Positions 62,917 to 64,000 of a stretch of DNA of 64,000 nucleotides are shown here, piece after piece. A program made the position numbers and the translations under genes. The notes beneath the pieces were generated by a model that saw only the letters and a program-made list of their open reading frames with translations, ran no database searches and was not told the origin of the DNA. Source of the stretch: Tetrahymena thermophila SB210 (lineage: Eukaryota > Ciliophora > Oligohymenophorea > Hymenostomatida > Tetrahymenidae); contig NW_002476218.1 of assembly GCF_000189635.1 (NCBI RefSeq), positions 1-64,000 on the forward strand. The letters are read 5' to 3'. The stretch's first letter is position 1. Each line of letters starts with the position of its first letter.

Positions 62917-64000
62917 ATGGCTTCTAATTTATAGTATGTCCTTCTCAGCTAGCAGGTTATGCAACAGCTGAAAACACAACTAGGAATTTAGGATAAAGAT
63001 TTAGTAGATTATTTTATAGATTAAGCATTTGAATCAGATACTGAGCAATAGTTTGCTGAAAATATTAAAGATGATGCAGAATTATCAGACTAATTTATTT
63101 CTAGTTTATATAAATTGATTAAGTCAAAGTAGAGCTTAATTAAACCGAAAGTTGATCTTCAAGCATAAAATAAATAACTTGAGGACAAGAAAAATAAATT
63201 TTCTGCAGGAGATCCATAAAAAATTGATATTGAAATCGAAAAAGAGGATATCAAGCAAAAAGAAAAGGTTAAAAGAGATGAAAATTATGAAAATGAAGAT
63301 AGTGATGAAGAATAGAATGAATTAAAAAGACAAGAACTAGAAAAGAGAAAGCAATATGCTAAAATTTTCCCAGCTCTTGCATAGAGAGATGAAATAGATC
63401 TGGATTAACCTTAACCAGAGTAAAAAGTGGACAAAAATAGTAGTAAATTCGATCCAAAGCCGACTAATATTGATGCAAGATAAGAAAAAGAAAAAGAGAC
63501 TTCAAATAAAGAAATCAGTAGAAAAAAAAGTAGCAAGCATTCAAGAAGCAGAAGCAAGTCTCATAAAAAGGAAAAAAGTAAAAGAAGGTCTAGAAGTCGC
63601 TCATAAGGTAAAAGTAAGAAGAAATACTCTAGAAGTAGGTCAAAAGAAAAAAAAAATCGCTCTTATTCAAAAGAAAAGAAAAGTCGTCGTTCACGCTCTA
63701 AATCTCATGAAAAAAAGAAAAAAAGGGATTCCCCTGATGCAAAAAAAGATCATAGAAAAAAATATTAGAGAGATTCGAATTCACCACTCAGAGAGAAAAA
63801 GGGTAGAGAAAATAGTTCTCGCAGCAGATCATAAGAAAAGCAAACTCGTTAGCAATTCAAGAGATAAGAAGTTGAAAAGGACTCAATTTTAGATGGAGTT
63901 GTTTCTAAAATAAGTGAATTTGGTTGTTTTGTAACATTAGAAAATGTTGGAGGGCGTAAAGAAGGTTTGGTTCACATTAGCTAGCTTTCAAGCAAAAGAG
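62917..64000 (+). CDS. PRP22: Pre-mRNA splicing DEAH helicase Prp22/DHX8, N-terminal part (cut by window)
   Basis: The frame is open from ATG 62917 to the window edge, 361 complete codons with no stop. The N-terminal ~75 residues (MASNLQYVLLSQQVM onward) are helical and match the start of DHX8/Prp22. A charged region follows, then an RS/KS-rich domain (about residues 185-320, e.g. SRSRSKSHKKEKSKRRSRS). Next comes the S1 RNA-binding domain, ILDGVVSKISEFGCFVTLEN...GLVHISQL, running into the edge. The helicase core lies beyond the window. Prp22 acts late in splicing: it releases mRNA from the spliceosome after exon ligation and proofreads the second step. The RS domain is typical of metazoan/protist DHX8 and absent in yeast. 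Confidence 0.92.

Noticed and set aside
63470..63892. Open frame of 140 standard-code codons, Lys-rich
   Set aside because: It is an out-of-frame shadow of the RS/KS-rich region of the Prp22 gene; the Prp22 frame runs unbroken from 62917 and gives RS repeats and the S1 domain.
1..64000. tRNA, rRNA or CRISPR genes
   Set aside because: I looked for tRNA B-box-like GTTCGAA contexts, rRNA-like GC-rich blocks and regular direct repeats with unique spacers and found none that hold up; hits to GTTCGAA fall inside coding exons.

Overview
The window is the left end of a ciliate macronuclear chromosome, almost certainly Tetrahymena or a close relative. It opens with C4A2 telomere repeats (TTGGGG on the other strand). 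It is extremely AT-rich. Its genes read through only if TAA and TAG encode Gln and TGA is the sole stop. Introns are short (about 50-240 bp), AT-rich and GT...AG. Standard-code reading breaks nearly every gene, so I rebuilt each model by hand with that code. Where I list exon coordinates, the summed exon length is a multiple of three and ends in an in-frame TGA.

Layout. 1-1098: telomere and subtelomere. 1099-9043 (+): a 2,368-residue unknown protein with LRR-like stretches. 9816-13134 (-): two N/Q-rich genes 53 bp apart. One carries only the C-terminal tail seen in cysteinyl-tRNA synthetases; the other is an RRM + KH RNA-binding protein. 13757-27008 (-): two giant filament-type genes, the first with Sfi1-like Trp repeats and coiled coils, the second a Lys/Glu-rich coiled coil. 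27606-28678 (-): a membrane-anchored E2-type acyltransferase catalytic domain with no lipoyl domain. 30537-32485 (-): radial spoke head protein RSP4/6. 34268-36041 (+): amino-acid transporter. 36871-44181: two tail-to-tail N/Q-rich coiled-coil genes. 44657-45187 (+): small basic protein. 45835-47043 (+): WD40-type protein. 47272-47957 (-): Tctex2-type dynein light chain. 48942-49369 (+): RNA polymerase III subunit RPC11. 49792-51009 (-): AlkB-type alkane hydroxylase, intronless. 52366-53463 (+): a circularly permuted D-amino-acid-oxidase-like flavoprotein, intronless. 54040-54891 (+): small basic AT-hook-like protein. 56409-57089 (+): secreted RNase T2. 57503-61964 (-): K+ channel with a cyclic-nucleotide-binding domain. 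62917-end (+): N-terminus of the spliceosomal helicase Prp22/DHX8.

How they fit together. There is no operon logic; these are independent eukaryotic genes. Several belong to ciliary or cortical biology (RSP4/6, Tctex2, the Sfi1-like protein, the coiled-coil proteins, and the CNBD channel by inference) or to RNA biology (RRM-KH, RPC11, Prp22). The most unusual stretch is 49.8-53.5 kb, where two divergent intronless enzymes of bacterial-type families lie side by side. One of them has its domain order rotated: the C-terminal substrate-binding segment of D-amino-acid oxidases comes before the FAD-binding GxGxxG.

Limits. Start codons and intron borders come from reading alone. The two giant genes at 13.8-27 kb and the N-terminus of the channel have unresolved exon borders. 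I saw no tRNA, rRNA or CRISPR.
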